Positions 1 to 8,640 of a DNA stretch of 64,000 bases are shown here, piece after piece. The stretch comes from Mycolicibacterium komossense. Its GTDB lineage: Bacteria; Actinomycetota; Actinomycetes; Mycobacteriales; Mycobacteriaceae. The notes beneath the pieces were generated by a model. It worked only from the letters and a program-made list of their open reading frames with translations. It was not told where the DNA came from and made no database searches. Numbering within the stretch: the stretch's first letter is position 1; the number at the start of each line of letters is the position of its first letter. The stretch is taken from contig NZ_JACKTY010000039.1 of the NCBI RefSeq assembly GCF_025822605.1, positions 1 through 64,000 of the forward strand. Direction: 5' to 3'. Both the position numbers and the translations under genes were made by a program.

Positions 1-232
1 ACACATCGCTGAAATTCTTCGCACCCAACTCTTTCGCCGACCCGTCGCGCACCAACGTCCCGATCAAGCGGTGCACGACCACCGGCTGACACCGCGACAG
101 CATCTCCAACCGCACCAACACCCGCACCACCTCAGGCCCAGCCAACCCGTCCCACGACACCCCAGCCAACACCTCCACCGCACCCTCCACCCCCGCCAGC
201 GCCTCCAGCACTGCCTCCCGACCAGAACTCAT
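1..232 (-). CDS. DUF222/13E12-family HNH endonuclease-like protein, N-terminal part
   Basis: Reverse-strand reading from an ATG at 232 gives an open frame that runs off the left edge of the window (77 codons visible). The visible residues (MSSGREAVLEAL, then a run rich in Val, Leu and Gly ending SAKELGAKNFSDV) match the start of DUF222 proteins, the mycobacterial 13E12 repeat family. These usually end in an HNH nuclease domain, which here would lie outside the window. They are present in many near-identical copies in mycobacterial genomes and are often linked to mobile DNA, but no mobile function is visible here. Only the N-terminus is seen, so the family call rests on a short stretch. Confidence 0.7.
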   Translation of the reverse strand, partial: MSSGREAVLEALAGVEGAVEVLAGVSWDGLAGPEVVRVLVRLEMLSRCQPVVVHRLIGTLVRDGSAKELGAKNFSDV

Positions 233-387
233 ACCCCGAAACTAGCCCGCCCCACCGACAACACCGCCGACGCTGCGACACCTGAAACAACAGTGACACA
301 AGTGATTTCGAATTTTGCGTTATCCGTTATCGATGTCAATGATCCATTGGTGTCGCACCGAATAACGGCGACGCTCGCCCGCACTAG

Positions 388-757
388 CTCGACTCGGGCG
401 GCGACGACCGCGATTCTCCGATCGTCTTCGTCCCCGGCATGACGGATATCGCCGAGGACTACACCCAGGAGATACCCCTCTTCGGTCCCCGGGTCGTGGT
501 GATGGAATTTCGCGGGCGTGGGCGAAGCGCTGCGCCGCTGAGCGGGTACGACTTCCCCGCGCTGTGTGGGAGCGTCGGCACCGTCGTCGATCGGGTAATA
601 CCCGGCCGTTCACCTTGTGGCGGCTGGGGAGGCCGAGGTGGGCCCGCTGGCACACCTGGCCGAATTCCAGGATTCACCGCATGACATCTTCCGACCGGAC
701 CGCGACCGCTTTCCTGAGCCGGTCCGCGAACACGTCAACCGCGCCGAAAGCTGCTAA
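388..757 (+). pseudogene. Alpha/beta hydrolase remnant (stop and frameshift)
   Basis: From about 412 the frame reads DSPIVFVPGMTDIAEDYTQ and then VVVMEFRGRGRSAAP, the first strands of an alpha/beta hydrolase with the oxyanion-loop and 'GRGRS' region. A TAG at 385-387 closes the frame upstream, so no start codon is available. Near 600 the similarity leaves this frame and another frame carries a hydrophilic tail (AEFQDSPHDIFRPDRDRF) ending at a TAA at 755-757. The nucleophile elbow (GxSxG) and the catalytic Asp and His regions are missing. I read this as a decayed and internally deleted gene. Whether the tail belongs to the same original gene is uncertain. Confidence 0.55.
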
Positions 758-1215
758 ACGTACGCCGGCCCCGCCGGCGCTACATCTCGAGCGTTAATTT
801 GCTTGTGCAACAACGCGATCCACGCATTCAGGCCGTCGATAGGCCCGCGTGCCGCGGGGCCACCGACGATGCCGGCGGCCTCCCGCTGCTCCAACAACTC
901 GATGATCCGTTGACAGCGAGTGGCCTCGGCCATCAACTCGCCGACAGGTGCACCGGCCTGGCGGTGTTCGGGCCAGCGGCGGTAGAACGCAGCCGATCCA
1001 TTCAGCAACAACGTCAGCTCAGATGGGAGCGTCCGGTCCAGCTGGCGCGCCATTCGGGACGCTGCGCTGCCGACTGCGAAGACCACCAGTAGCGAGGTAA
1101 GGGTCAGGATCCACCCCCGATAACCATCGCCGGCGGCGGGGTGCGACGCATCCGCGCCCGTGACGCGGGCAGCAATGGCACTCAAGACCTGCCCTGCGAG
1201 CGCCAGAGGTTGCAT
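754..1215 (-). CDS. Hypothetical single-pass membrane protein
   Basis: A 153-residue protein from the ATG at 1215; a TTG two codons upstream at 1221 is an alternative start. Near residues 30-55 there is one likely membrane helix (GWILTLTSLLVVFAVGSAAS) followed by a basic SRMARQLDR segment. The rest is a helical, charged region (RRWPEHRQAG, then ATRCQRIIELLEQREAAG) that could form a coiled coil. No family was recognised. It ends head-to-head with the hydrolase remnant on the other strand, overlapping by 4 bp. Codon use looks normal for the window, so it is probably a real but uncharacterised gene. Function unknown. Confidence 0.5.
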   Translation of the reverse strand: MQPLALAGQVLSAIAARVTGADASHPAAGDGYRGWILTLTSLLVVFAVGSAASRMARQLDRTLPSELTLLLNGSAAFYRRWPEHRQAGAPVGELMAEATRCQRIIELLEQREAAGIVGGPAARGPIDGLNAWIALLHKQINARDVAPAGPAYV

Positions 1216-1392
1216 TCGCAAAGTCTATGTCGCGCAGCGGTCACGCACAGAGGATCTCGATAACAGATCGGCTCCCCCGGTGGACCATGTTCCGGACCAC
1301 TTCGGTGAGCGCGTCGCGGCGAGGGCCATCGCAGCTTTCTGAGCGCACCGATGCTCACCGGTTTCCACCACGCTGCCCACCGGTCGGCGAAG

Positions 1393-2334
1393 CTATGGCA
1401 AGCGGGCTTCGACGAACACGCTTTCCGGTACCGCCCCATCCAGGCTGCTCGGCACAGCCCGGTTGTTGCCCGCCATCAGATCTTCGGCGCCCGTGGCGGT
1501 CGTGACGTCCCAGCCGTGCGCTCGCAACCAGTCCACGACCTCGACCCTCTCCTCCTCGTACAGCAAGTTCCCGGACTCGCCGATATCCTTGCCCCCCAAC
1601 TTTTTTGCAGCCTCGCGGTAGCGCTCCATCTGCTCCGCTCGGCGGGCGAAGCTCTCGGCGCCGAAGAACTCGTTGGTGAAGGCTTCGACCGCGACCCGAC
1701 TACCCTGGGCACTGAGGGACCGAATGCGCTCGAACAGCAGATCCTGGGCGGCACTGGTGAGGTACGGCAACAATCCCTCCGCCGACCAAGCGGTGGGGGC
1801 CGAGATGTCGAAGCCGGCATCCACTAGGGCTTTCGGCCAGTCCTGGCGCAGATCGATGCCGACGCACACCTGCTTGGCAATGGAGGCGACCTCGTGCGCT
1901 TCCAAGGTTTGAATCTTGAAGGCCAGCACCTTCGGCTGGTCGATCTCGAACACGACTCTGCCCTCGGGCCACTGCAGCCGCCACGCCCGCGAGTCCAAGC
2001 CGGCCGCCAGGATTACTACCTGCTCGATACCGGCAGCCGCGGCATCGAGAAAGAACTCGTCAAAGAACTTCGTCCGAGACGCCGTGTACCCGATCATCGC
2101 CTGCATACGCTCGCCGAACTGAGTGTCGAGGTCGGCCAATTCCGCCGCCAGCTCACCATCGAGATAGATTTTCCAGATACCGTCTCCGGCGGCTTCCAGG
2201 AAGAGCTGAGCGTAGGGGTCGCTGATCAGCGGGTCGGCACTGTTGGTCTCCGCGGCCCGTCCGCCGGCGACACCCAGTGCGGTTGCCCCCACACTCTCAT
2301 TGATATCCCACGTGTCGTCGTCAGTCCTGACCAT
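1393..2334 (-). CDS. Class I SAM-dependent methyltransferase, mycobacterial LCMT-like family
   Basis: A 313-residue protein starting MVRTDDDTWDINESVGATALGVA, the hallmark start of the expanded mycobacterial family of putative S-adenosylmethionine methyltransferases (TIGR00027; Rv0146-like; fold related to leucine carboxyl methyltransferase). The SAM-binding loop VVILAAGLDSRAWRL is intact near residues 105-120, followed by the acidic strand FEIDQPKVL that contacts the SAM ribose. Length is normal for the family (about 300-315). Members are numerous in mycobacteria and substrates of most are unknown, so no substrate is assigned. The gene is transcribed away from the binding-protein gene at 2502; the 167-bp space between them would hold both promoters. 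Confidence 0.9.
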   Translation of the reverse strand: MVRTDDDTWDINESVGATALGVAGGRAAETNSADPLISDPYAQLFLEAAGDGIWKIYLDGELAAELADLDTQFGERMQAMIGYTASRTKFFDEFFLDAAAAGIEQVVILAAGLDSRAWRLQWPEGRVVFEIDQPKVLAFKIQTLEAHEVASIAKQVCVGIDLRQDWPKALVDAGFDISAPTAWSAEGLLPYLTSAAQDLLFERIRSLSAQGSRVAVEAFTNEFFGAESFARRAEQMERYREAAKKLGGKDIGESGNLLYEEERVEVVDWLRAHGWDVTTATGAEDLMAGNNRAVPSSLDGAVPESVFVEARLP

Positions 2335-2501
2335 AGGAATTCCCTTCGGCGCCCACTAATTCTACTTAGCCTATCTATCTAGATTAGAGGGTGTGTCAAA
2401 CTGCCAGGCCGGCGACACAGTCCGGCACGCCGCACCTTTGCCGTGTCCAACCTCGCCGATAGTGACACCGCCCACGATCCATTCACCGCGAAGGTTCGGC
2501 A

Positions 2502-3449
2502 ATGACCACATCACGGCTCTTCGCAGCCGCCGCAGCGTCCGCCCTCGTCGTCAGCGGTTCGGTCGCGTGCGCACCCCCCGAGAAGAAGGACTCCGGCGCC
2601 AAGACCGAGTCCGGAGTGAATGCCGGCGAAGCCATCTCCGCCCAGGACTTCGGCGGAATGGACAGCCTGGTCACGGCCGGCAAAGCCGAGGGGGCGCTGA
2701 ATGTCATTGCGTTGCCGCCTGATTGGGCGAACTACAAAGAGGTCATTGATACCTTCTCCAGTAAGTACGGCATCAAGGTGACCTCCGCTCAGCCGGACGC
2801 CAACAGCCAGGACGAGATCAACGCCGCCAAGCAGCAGAAGGGCAAGAGCACCGCGCCCGACGTCTTCGATCTGGGCCAGGCGATCGCGTTGGCGAACACC
2901 CTCAATGGTGATCCCACCACGGCCAGCGCCGCCGCCAACGGGGTGCTGATGGCCGCAATCGCCAACGGCGGATCTGTCGACGATATCGCGGCCGGCGTGG
3001 ACTTCTTCGGACGGCTGCACACCGCAGCTAAGTTCGTGCCGGTCGACCCGACGCCGGCGACCATCGAATCCGGCCAGACGCCCGTCGTCATCGACTGGGA
3101 TTACCTGAATTCGGCTGAGACAAAGAAGATCCCGACCTGGAAGGTGTTCGTACCGTCGAACGCGCTCGTCGGCGCCTACTACTTCCAGGCGATCAACAAA
3201 GACGGTCGCCACCCCGCCGCGGCCCGGTTGTGGCAGGAGTTCCTTTTCAGCGACGAGGGCCAGAACCTCTATCTGAAGGGCCTCGCCCGTCCGGTCCGCG
3301 CCGACGCCATGACCACGGCCGACACCATCGACAAGACGGCGCTGGGCGCGCTGCCCGCGGTCCAGGGCACACCGGTGGTCCCGACCGACGCGCAGAGCAA
3401 GAGCATCGCGGAGTACCTCGACACCAACTGGGCCAAGGCCGTCAACTAG
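2502..3449 (+). CDS. Extracellular solute-binding lipoprotein, apparently internally deleted
   Basis: A 315-residue exported protein. Residues 1-23 form a signal peptide ending SGSVAC, so Cys23 is the likely lipidation site. The body matches iron/polyamine-type ABC binding proteins (family 1/13): GALNVIALPPDWANYKEVIDTF at the start and the LNGDPTTASAA motif further on. Relatives have roughly 50 residues (the stretch around the hinge, usually with an NDYGGY-like motif and ending KVALNGDPT) between the 'DLGQAIALANT' strand and 'LNGDPT'. Here the two are joined directly, in frame. No permease or ATPase gene follows, so it is an orphan. The deletion may abolish ligand binding; this is inferred from memory of the family, not from an alignment. 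Confidence 0.75.
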   Translation: MTTSRLFAAAAASALVVSGSVACAPPEKKDSGAKTESGVNAGEAISAQDFGGMDSLVTAGKAEGALNVIALPPDWANYKEVIDTFSSKYGIKVTSAQPDANSQDEINAAKQQKGKSTAPDVFDLGQAIALANTLNGDPTTASAAANGVLMAAIANGGSVDDIAAGVDFFGRLHTAAKFVPVDPTPATIESGQTPVVIDWDYLNSAETKKIPTWKVFVPSNALVGAYYFQAINKDGRHPAAARLWQEFLFSDEGQNLYLKGLARPVRADAMTTADTIDKTALGALPAVQGTPVVPTDAQSKSIAEYLDTNWAKAVN

Positions 3450-3452
3450 GCC

Positions 3453-3864
3453 CGATGACGATGTCACCGTCCATCAGCGGGGCAACGAACTGCCGGTGCA
3501 GCATCGCGTGGATGCCCGCCTTCTCGACCAGACGGTCGGCAACCAGCTTGAAACCCTCGGAGTCCAGCTCGTAGGACAGCGACTGACTTTCGGGCACTGC
3601 CGCGCCCATCTCCTTGGCGCGCTACTCCAATTCCCAGCCGATGCCGCCGGCTTCGATCGTCTGCTCGCGGCGATACCATGCGAAGCCCTCGACGCCGACC
3701 GTGGTGATGTTGCCGCCGAAGCAGCCGAACCGTTCGACCAGGGCCACGTTGACACCGGCCCGCGCGGCGGCCAACGCTGCAGCCAGCCCACCCGGTCCCG
3801 AACCGACGACCAGCACATCTGTTTCGTGGATGACGTCGATCTCGCGACTCGGTTCAGTGACAGT
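3453..3864 (-). pseudogene. FAD-dependent oxidoreductase remnant, N-terminal part with internal stop
   Basis: On the reverse strand the frame reads ETDVLVVGSGPGGLAAAL with a following VALVERFGCFGGNIT, a complete FAD-binding Rossmann start (GxGxxG and the acidic end of strand 2) of the PF12831 (FAD_oxidored) type. The frame hits a TAG in the middle (GIGWELE-stop-RAKEMGAAVPES at about 3619-3621) and resumes in the same frame to 3453, then ends abruptly next to the binding-protein gene. A full enzyme of this family is about 450 residues, so roughly two thirds is missing. No convincing start codon precedes ETD. This is a 3'-truncated pseudogene. Confidence 0.75.
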
Positions 3865-3906
3865 TCAGGGGTAGGCCGACATGGTGCGGGATACTAGCCG
3901 TTGCGC

Positions 3907-6054
3907 ATGACTATCAATCAAAGCTCGGTAACGCACAATCGACGCATGCAACTGTCGGCGATGACCGAGGCAGCAACCCGGTTCCTCATCGACGCCGACC
4001 CAGGCCGGTTGCGCCTGCGCAACGCCGCGGCAACGACGCTGGCGCTGGTTCTCGCGATGGTCGCGCTGCTCACGTTCATCCGCGTTGCCGACCAGCCCGT
4101 CACAGTAGCCATGCTCGGGACGATCGTCGCCATGCAGTCGTCGGCGGCGGTGAAGGACCGCCAGCAGCGCAGCCGGGTCGTCACCACTGTGCTGTTGTTC
4201 TTCCCCGCAGTGGGCGCGGTGTCGCTGGCCTCAGTGCTGTCCCAGTTCGGCAAGGTCGCCGACGTCGGCTTCATCGCGGTGCTCTTCGGGGCCGTCTGGG
4301 TCCGGCGGTTCGGACCCCGGGGCAATGCGCTGGGGATGGTCGCCTTCATCTCCTATTTCTTCGCGCTGTTCCTGCGGGCCGCGCCCCACCAGATCCCGAT
4401 CCTGTCCGTCGCCATCGTCGTCGGGCTGAGCGCTTCACTGCTCGTGCGGACGCTGGTCTTTCCTGATCGGCCGCGGGTTGAGGTGCGCAGACTGGTCCGC
4501 GCACTTCGCTCCGCGTCGAGTTCGGTGCTCGAGGTCGTGACCAATCGCAACGATCACGATCTGACGGTATTGCGACGGAGGCTGGATCGTCTGGGCGAAA
4601 CGGCACTGATGATCGACGATTGGCTCGATCGTCACGACGCCGCGCAATCGCTGAGCATCACCAGCGAGGACCTGGCAATGCGGGTCTTCGACGCGCAGAT
4701 ATCGATGGAACAACTGGCCAGTCTGCTGTGGTCGATCGAACCGGGTGCCACGTGGCCCAGCGGACTCGACGACGCAGTCGCCTCGGTGCGAATCTGCTTG
4801 CAGAACCGTCCGCCAGAAGACGATCTGCGTGCTGCGCGGAAGAGGGCGGCCGCTGCTGCTGACCGTGCGGATCTGGCTGTCGCGGAAGGTATTGCGACGG
4901 TGGTCGCCTATCGCGTCGTGCAGGCGAACCTGGCCATTCACCACATCACCACCAACGCGTTGGGCGTCGCCGACGCTGACACCGACCAGGCCGCCGAGCC
5001 GGAAGCGAAGACCACGCCGGAGGCCGAGGACTCCGGACTGAACCCCAGTACCAAAGCCGCCATCCAGGTGGCGGTCGCCACCAGCGCTGCCACCCTGCTG
5101 GGTGAACTGATCTCACCGGATCGTTGGTACTGGGCAGTGCTGACGGCCTTCCTCGTCTTCACGGGCGTCTCGACGCGCGGTGAGATCCTGACCCGCGCCG
5201 GGCACCGCATCGTCGGCACCGTCGCCGGGGTGGTGGCGGGCGTGGCTCTGGCCACGGTGGTCGGAAACAACCAGCCGGTGCAGATCGTCCTGTTGGTGGT
5301 CTGTGTGTTCTGCGCGTTCTATCTGGTCACCGTCGCCTACGCCTGGCTGACCTTCTTCGTGACCGTATTGCTGGCGATGCTGTACGGATTGCTCGGCGAC
5401 TTCAGCGTGAAGGTTCTGGAGCTGCGCATCGCGGAGACCGCAGCCGGTGGCATCGTCGGCATCGCGTCGGCGTATTTCATTTTCTCGACGGGGACCCGCG
5501 ACACCTTCGTCGAGAAGGTGAACGACTACCTCGACGAGATGATCGACCTGATCAACGCCGGCATCGAATCCGTAGTCGCGCCGGGGGGCGAAACCGATCT
5601 CGTCGCCGAGACGAGGCGGCTCGACAACGCCCTGCAGGACGTTGTCACTGCGGGCAAACCCTTGCAGATGGGACCGGCAGTGCGCAGCCGCCGCGGTGTG
5701 CGACGGCTGCTGCGCGGGCTCCAGGTGAGCAACCGGTCGGCACACGCGCTGGCGCGCGCAGGCGTCAACGCCGCGAGGGCGGGGGCTGACGCCGCTCCCC
5801 CGGACGCCACTGCGGCCGCACTGCGCGATGCCGCCGCTCACGTCTGCGGCACCATCACCGCGGTGAAGGACATCGTCGCAGGGGTGGATGGCGATCCGCC
5901 GGAAAAGACAACGGAGACGATGATCCTGGACGTGACCGGATCCTCGGATATCCCACCGGGACCCGTGCGCGGCGCCATCCGGGCGCTGAGCAATCTCGAT
6001 CGCGCTCTCCTCGAGGTCACCACCCGGGCCTACCCGCGAGAAGTCACACGTTGA
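3907..6054 (+). CDS. FUSC family (fusaric-acid-resistance-like) inner membrane transporter
   Basis: About 715 residues from the ATG at 3907; an upstream TTG at 3901 and in-frame ATGs at 3946 and 3961 are alternatives and no start has a clear ribosome site. Two sets of hydrophobic helices (roughly residues 40-190 and 375-520) are separated and followed by soluble helical regions, the layout of FUSC/YccS-type proteins. Short conserved bits include RNAAATTLALVLAMVALL and the second-half DRWYWAVLTAFLVFTG. The family is linked to export of aromatic acids and other small toxic compounds; the substrate here is unknown. It is followed 76 bp later by glycerate kinase with no evident functional link. 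Confidence 0.85.
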   Translation: MTINQSSVTHNRRMQLSAMTEAATRFLIDADPGRLRLRNAAATTLALVLAMVALLTFIRVADQPVTVAMLGTIVAMQSSAAVKDRQQRSRVVTTVLLFFPAVGAVSLASVLSQFGKVADVGFIAVLFGAVWVRRFGPRGNALGMVAFISYFFALFLRAAPHQIPILSVAIVVGLSASLLVRTLVFPDRPRVEVRRLVRALRSASSSVLEVVTNRNDHDLTVLRRRLDRLGETALMIDDWLDRHDAAQSLSITSEDLAMRVFDAQISMEQLASLLWSIEPGATWPSGLDDAVASVRICLQNRPPEDDLRAARKRAAAAADRADLAVAEGIATVVAYRVVQANLAIHHITTNALGVADADTDQAAEPEAKTTPEAEDSGLNPSTKAAIQVAVATSAATLLGELISPDRWYWAVLTAFLVFTGVSTRGEILTRAGHRIVGTVAGVVAGVALATVVGNNQPVQIVLLVVCVFCAFYLVTVAYAWLTFFVTVLLAMLYGLLGDFSVKVLELRIAETAAGGIVGIASAYFIFSTGTRDTFVEKVNDYLDEMIDLINAGIESVVAPGGETDLVAETRRLDNALQDVVTAGKPLQMGPAVRSRRGVRRLLRGLQVSNRSAHALARAGVNAARAGADAAPPDATAAALRDAAAHVCGTITAVKDIVAGVDGDPPEKTTETMILDVTGSSDIPPGPVRGAIRALSNLDRALLEVTTRAYPREVTR

Positions 6055-6130
6055 CACGTTCACAGCCGACATGTGAGGCTGCCCGGGTGTTGAGCCCTGT
6101 GGAGTTCCAATCCGGAAAGGCGGCCCAGAA

Positions 6131-7123
6131 ATGACCGACCCAGCGACCATCGTCGTCGCTCCGGACTCGTTCAAGGGCACGATGTCTGCCGATGAGGTGG
6201 CTGAGGCTGTTGCCGCGGGGGTACGGGGCGCCGGGGCCAGCCCGGTGGTCGTGGCCCTCGCGGACGGCGGCGAGGGTACCGGACAGGCGCTTCGTAACGC
6301 TTTGTCCGCCAAGCTCATCACGGTCCCCACCACCGGACCGCTGGGTCAGCCGATGGACGGATCGATACTTCTCTCCCACGACGGAACGATCGCCGTGGTT
6401 GAGACTGCGACCGCTACCGGGCTACACATGAGCTCGCCGACACCGGCCAACGCCGAGGCTGCCACAACCTACGGGACCGGCGTCTTGATCTCGGCGGCAG
6501 CAGCCGCCGGCGCATCGGAGATCTGGGTCGGGGTGGGTGGTAGCGCAAGCACGGACGGGGGCCGGGGGGCGATCGAGGCGATCGCCGACGGCGGTGGATT
6601 GGGCAGCGCCAAGCTGACCGTTCTCTGCGACGTGTCCACTCTCTACACCGACGCCGCGCCGATTTTCGGGCCGCAGAAGGGCGCGGACCCGAACACCGTG
6701 GCGCGCCTGGAACGCTTACTCACCGAGTTCGCCCAGCAACTCCCCCGCGATCCCCGGTCGATACCGCGATCGGGCGCGGCCGGAGGTTTATCAGGAGCGT
6801 TGTGGGCAGTCCATGACGCGCGTCTCGTCTCCGGAATAGATCACGTCCTGGACCTCGTAAAGTTTGACGAAATACTCAGTGGCGCAGACGCAGTCATCAC
6901 CGGAGAAGGTCGGTTGGACGCTCAGACCGCACACGGCAAAGTCATCTCCGGTGTCACCGAGCGGGCACTGCGACACGCCACACCGGTATGGGCGCTGGTC
7001 GGGCGCTGCGACGTGACCGACGAGGAACGTCGTGCGCTGCATATCACCACCGTCGCGGAGGCAGGGAATCCCACTGCGCTACGCGAGGCCGCCCGGGCAA
7101 TGACCGCGGCAGCATTCGGCTAA
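6131..7123 (+). CDS. Glycerate kinase (GarK/GlxK family)
   Basis: A 330-residue protein beginning with VVAPDSFKGTMSADEVAEAV and the ALADGGEGTG motif, both diagnostic of PF02595 glycerate kinases. Also present are VGVGGSASTDGGRG (glycine-rich nucleotide site) and DAVITGEGRLDAQT near the C-terminus. The family phosphorylates D-glycerate with ATP, feeding glyoxylate, serine or sugar-acid breakdown into glycolysis. Whether the product is 2- or 3-phosphoglycerate cannot be told from sequence alone. It sits 282 bp before the IclR-led operon on the same strand, so it could help process a three-carbon product of that pathway, but a separate transcript is likely. Confidence 0.9.
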   Translation: MTDPATIVVAPDSFKGTMSADEVAEAVAAGVRGAGASPVVVALADGGEGTGQALRNALSAKLITVPTTGPLGQPMDGSILLSHDGTIAVVETATATGLHMSSPTPANAEAATTYGTGVLISAAAAAGASEIWVGVGGSASTDGGRGAIEAIADGGGLGSAKLTVLCDVSTLYTDAAPIFGPQKGADPNTVARLERLLTEFAQQLPRDPRSIPRSGAAGGLSGALWAVHDARLVSGIDHVLDLVKFDEILSGADAVITGEGRLDAQTAHGKVISGVTERALRHATPVWALVGRCDVTDEERRALHITTVAEAGNPTALREAARAMTAAAFG

Positions 7124-7378
7124 GCGTAGCCATCCTGCACACCTGAGCCGCCGTACCTACGGCGAACGCCTGAAACTTCTTGCCCGGCAGGATAGTTCAC
7201 CGTGCGCGGAGATCAGCACAAATAGGCAGATCCACGCCGCCTCTTCTGCGCGGTAAGCGCGGCTGGCACAACACTTCAGCAAATTCCGCGACGATCCAGG
7301 GGCCGCGCCCGAGACTGCGGGAGGACTCCGGGGGTGTTGACGTGCCCCGCCGACCACTCTATGGTCTGAGTCACACAT

Positions 7379-7411
7379 CCACATTATGGAGGCGGAGCCC
7401 ACATTATGGAG
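7379..7411 (+). repeat. Tandem 13-bp direct repeat over the iclR start, candidate operator
   Basis: CCACATTATGGAG occurs at 7379-7391 and again at 7399-7411, exactly 20 bp (two helical turns) apart. Each copy has a CCA-N5-TGG half-palindrome. The second copy contains the ATG (7406) of the IclR-family gene. Spaced repeats overlapping the start codon suit an autoregulatory operator of the downstream regulator. This is inference; no other copy of the 13-mer was noticed in the operon. Confidence 0.5.
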
Positions 7412-8206
7412 ATCCCAGGAGCGCAGAGCGCGTACCGGGTCTTGGACATCCTCACCGAGGTATCCGTCAACCCGCGCGGATCGACCGCCGGCGAAATCGC
7501 CCGCAAGGTCGACGTGACCGCGCCGACGGCTCATCGGCTGCTGAAGGTCCTGTGTGATCGTGGCTTCACCGTGCAGAACGAATCCGGCAAGTACGTGCCC
7601 GGACCACAGCTTCGAGTCCTCGCCGGCGACGGCGTCGACCACGCCACCCTCAACGACATAGGCCAGCCGCTGCTGGCCAAACTGCGCGACGACGCGTCGG
7701 AAACAGTGTTTCTCGCGGTTCGCGAGGGATTGCAGTTGACCTATCTGGTCGTGATGACGGCATCCCACTCGGTGCAGATGTATGGCGAACGAGGCCAACA
7801 GATTCCGCTGCATGCCACCAGCCAGGGAAAGGTCATCTTGGCCTTCCTCCCGCCCGGCGTCGGTGAGCGGATCATCGACCAGCTGGAGCTCCCCCGCTTC
7901 ACGCCATCCACCATCACCTCGGCGGTCGAGCTGCACGAAACTATGTACGAGGTTCGACGGGACGGCTATGCGCTGAACCTCGAGGAACGCGAGCTCGGCG
8001 TCCGCTCGGTGGCAGCCCCCGTTCTGGACGCGGCCGGGAACGTCGTCGCCTCGGTATGTGTCGGCGGCCCGATCTTCCGGGTCACCGAAGAGGACTTGCG
8101 CGGCCGATTGGCCGAGCTGGTCACCGCCACCGCCAAGGCGATCAGCGCTGAACTGCTGCGCAGGAGCGATCCCGGTGCCCAGAGCACAGATCGAGCCGCG
8201 CAATGA
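7406..8206 (+). CDS. IclR family transcriptional regulator, operon leader
   Basis: A 266-residue regulator. Residues about 8-60 form a winged helix-turn-helix (AYRVLDILTEV, then GEIARKVDVTAPTAHRLLKVL), and residues about 80-255 the IclR ligand-binding domain with YLVVMTASHSVQMYGERG and PLHATSQGKVILAFL. IclR proteins bind small aromatic or aliphatic catabolites and often control the adjacent pathway. Its last codons overlap the MaoC gene (ATGA at 8203-8206), so it is the first gene of the long operon and probably responds to the substrate or a CoA-pathway intermediate. The repeat at 7379-7411 is a candidate binding site. Confidence 0.92.
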   Translation: MEIPGAQSAYRVLDILTEVSVNPRGSTAGEIARKVDVTAPTAHRLLKVLCDRGFTVQNESGKYVPGPQLRVLAGDGVDHATLNDIGQPLLAKLRDDASETVFLAVREGLQLTYLVVMTASHSVQMYGERGQQIPLHATSQGKVILAFLPPGVGERIIDQLELPRFTPSTITSAVELHETMYEVRRDGYALNLEERELGVRSVAAPVLDAAGNVVASVCVGGPIFRVTEEDLRGRLAELVTATAKAISAELLRRSDPGAQSTDRAAQ

Positions 8207-8640
8207 ACATGCCGACCATGCGCACCATCGACGACATGCGGATCGGGTCCACCGCGTCCCACGGCGCGCTGATCGATACCGAGATGGTCACCGCTTACGC
8301 CGCGATGAGCGGCGACCACAACCCCATCCACGAAGACGAGGCCTACGCCGGAAAAACACGGTTCGCCAGACCCGTTGCGCATGGGCTGCTCGTCGGCAGC
8401 TTCATCCAGACCGCACTGACCAAACTCGTTGCACCGGGCGGGGTGTCGACGAGCTACCAGCTCGACCTGGTGGGCCCGGCATTCGTCGGGACCACCGTCA
8501 CCGCCAGCGCCACCTGCACGCAGCTCGACACGGTGACCCGCCGGGCCACCTTCACCACCACCGTCGTCGACGACAACACCCAGACGAAATTGATCACCGG
8601 AACCGCCGTCGTCGCGTTCCCCAAAGGAGAGAAGCGATGA
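8203..8640 (+). CDS. MaoC-like (R)-hydratase / dehydratase
   Basis: A 145-residue single hot-dog-fold protein. The hydratase-2 motif is intact (GDHNPIHEDEAYAGKTRFARPVAHGLL, with the catalytic Asp and His near residues 42-47), as is the following GLLVGSFIQTAL helix. Family members add or remove water on enoyl-CoA or related thioesters; single-domain forms often act on short-chain substrates. Start ATG overlaps the regulator stop and its own stop overlaps the next start (ATGA at 8637-8640), indicating translational coupling. Together with the later enoyl-CoA hydratase, the operon has two hydratases that may act on opposite stereochemistry or different intermediates. Confidence 0.88.
   Translation: MNMPTMRTIDDMRIGSTASHGALIDTEMVTAYAAMSGDHNPIHEDEAYAGKTRFARPVAHGLLVGSFIQTALTKLVAPGGVSTSYQLDLVGPAFVGTTVTASATCTQLDTVTRRATFTTTVVDDNTQTKLITGTAVVAFPKGEKR

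Noticed and set aside
5113..6333. Long antisense frame (406 codons) across the FUSC and glycerate kinase genes
   Set aside because: It spans two well-supported genes on the other strand and its product is low-complexity with no recognisable domain.
6131..8206. Glycerate kinase as the first gene of the IclR operon
   Set aside because: A 282-bp gap with its own repeat element before iclR suggests a separate transcript; a metabolic link remains possible.
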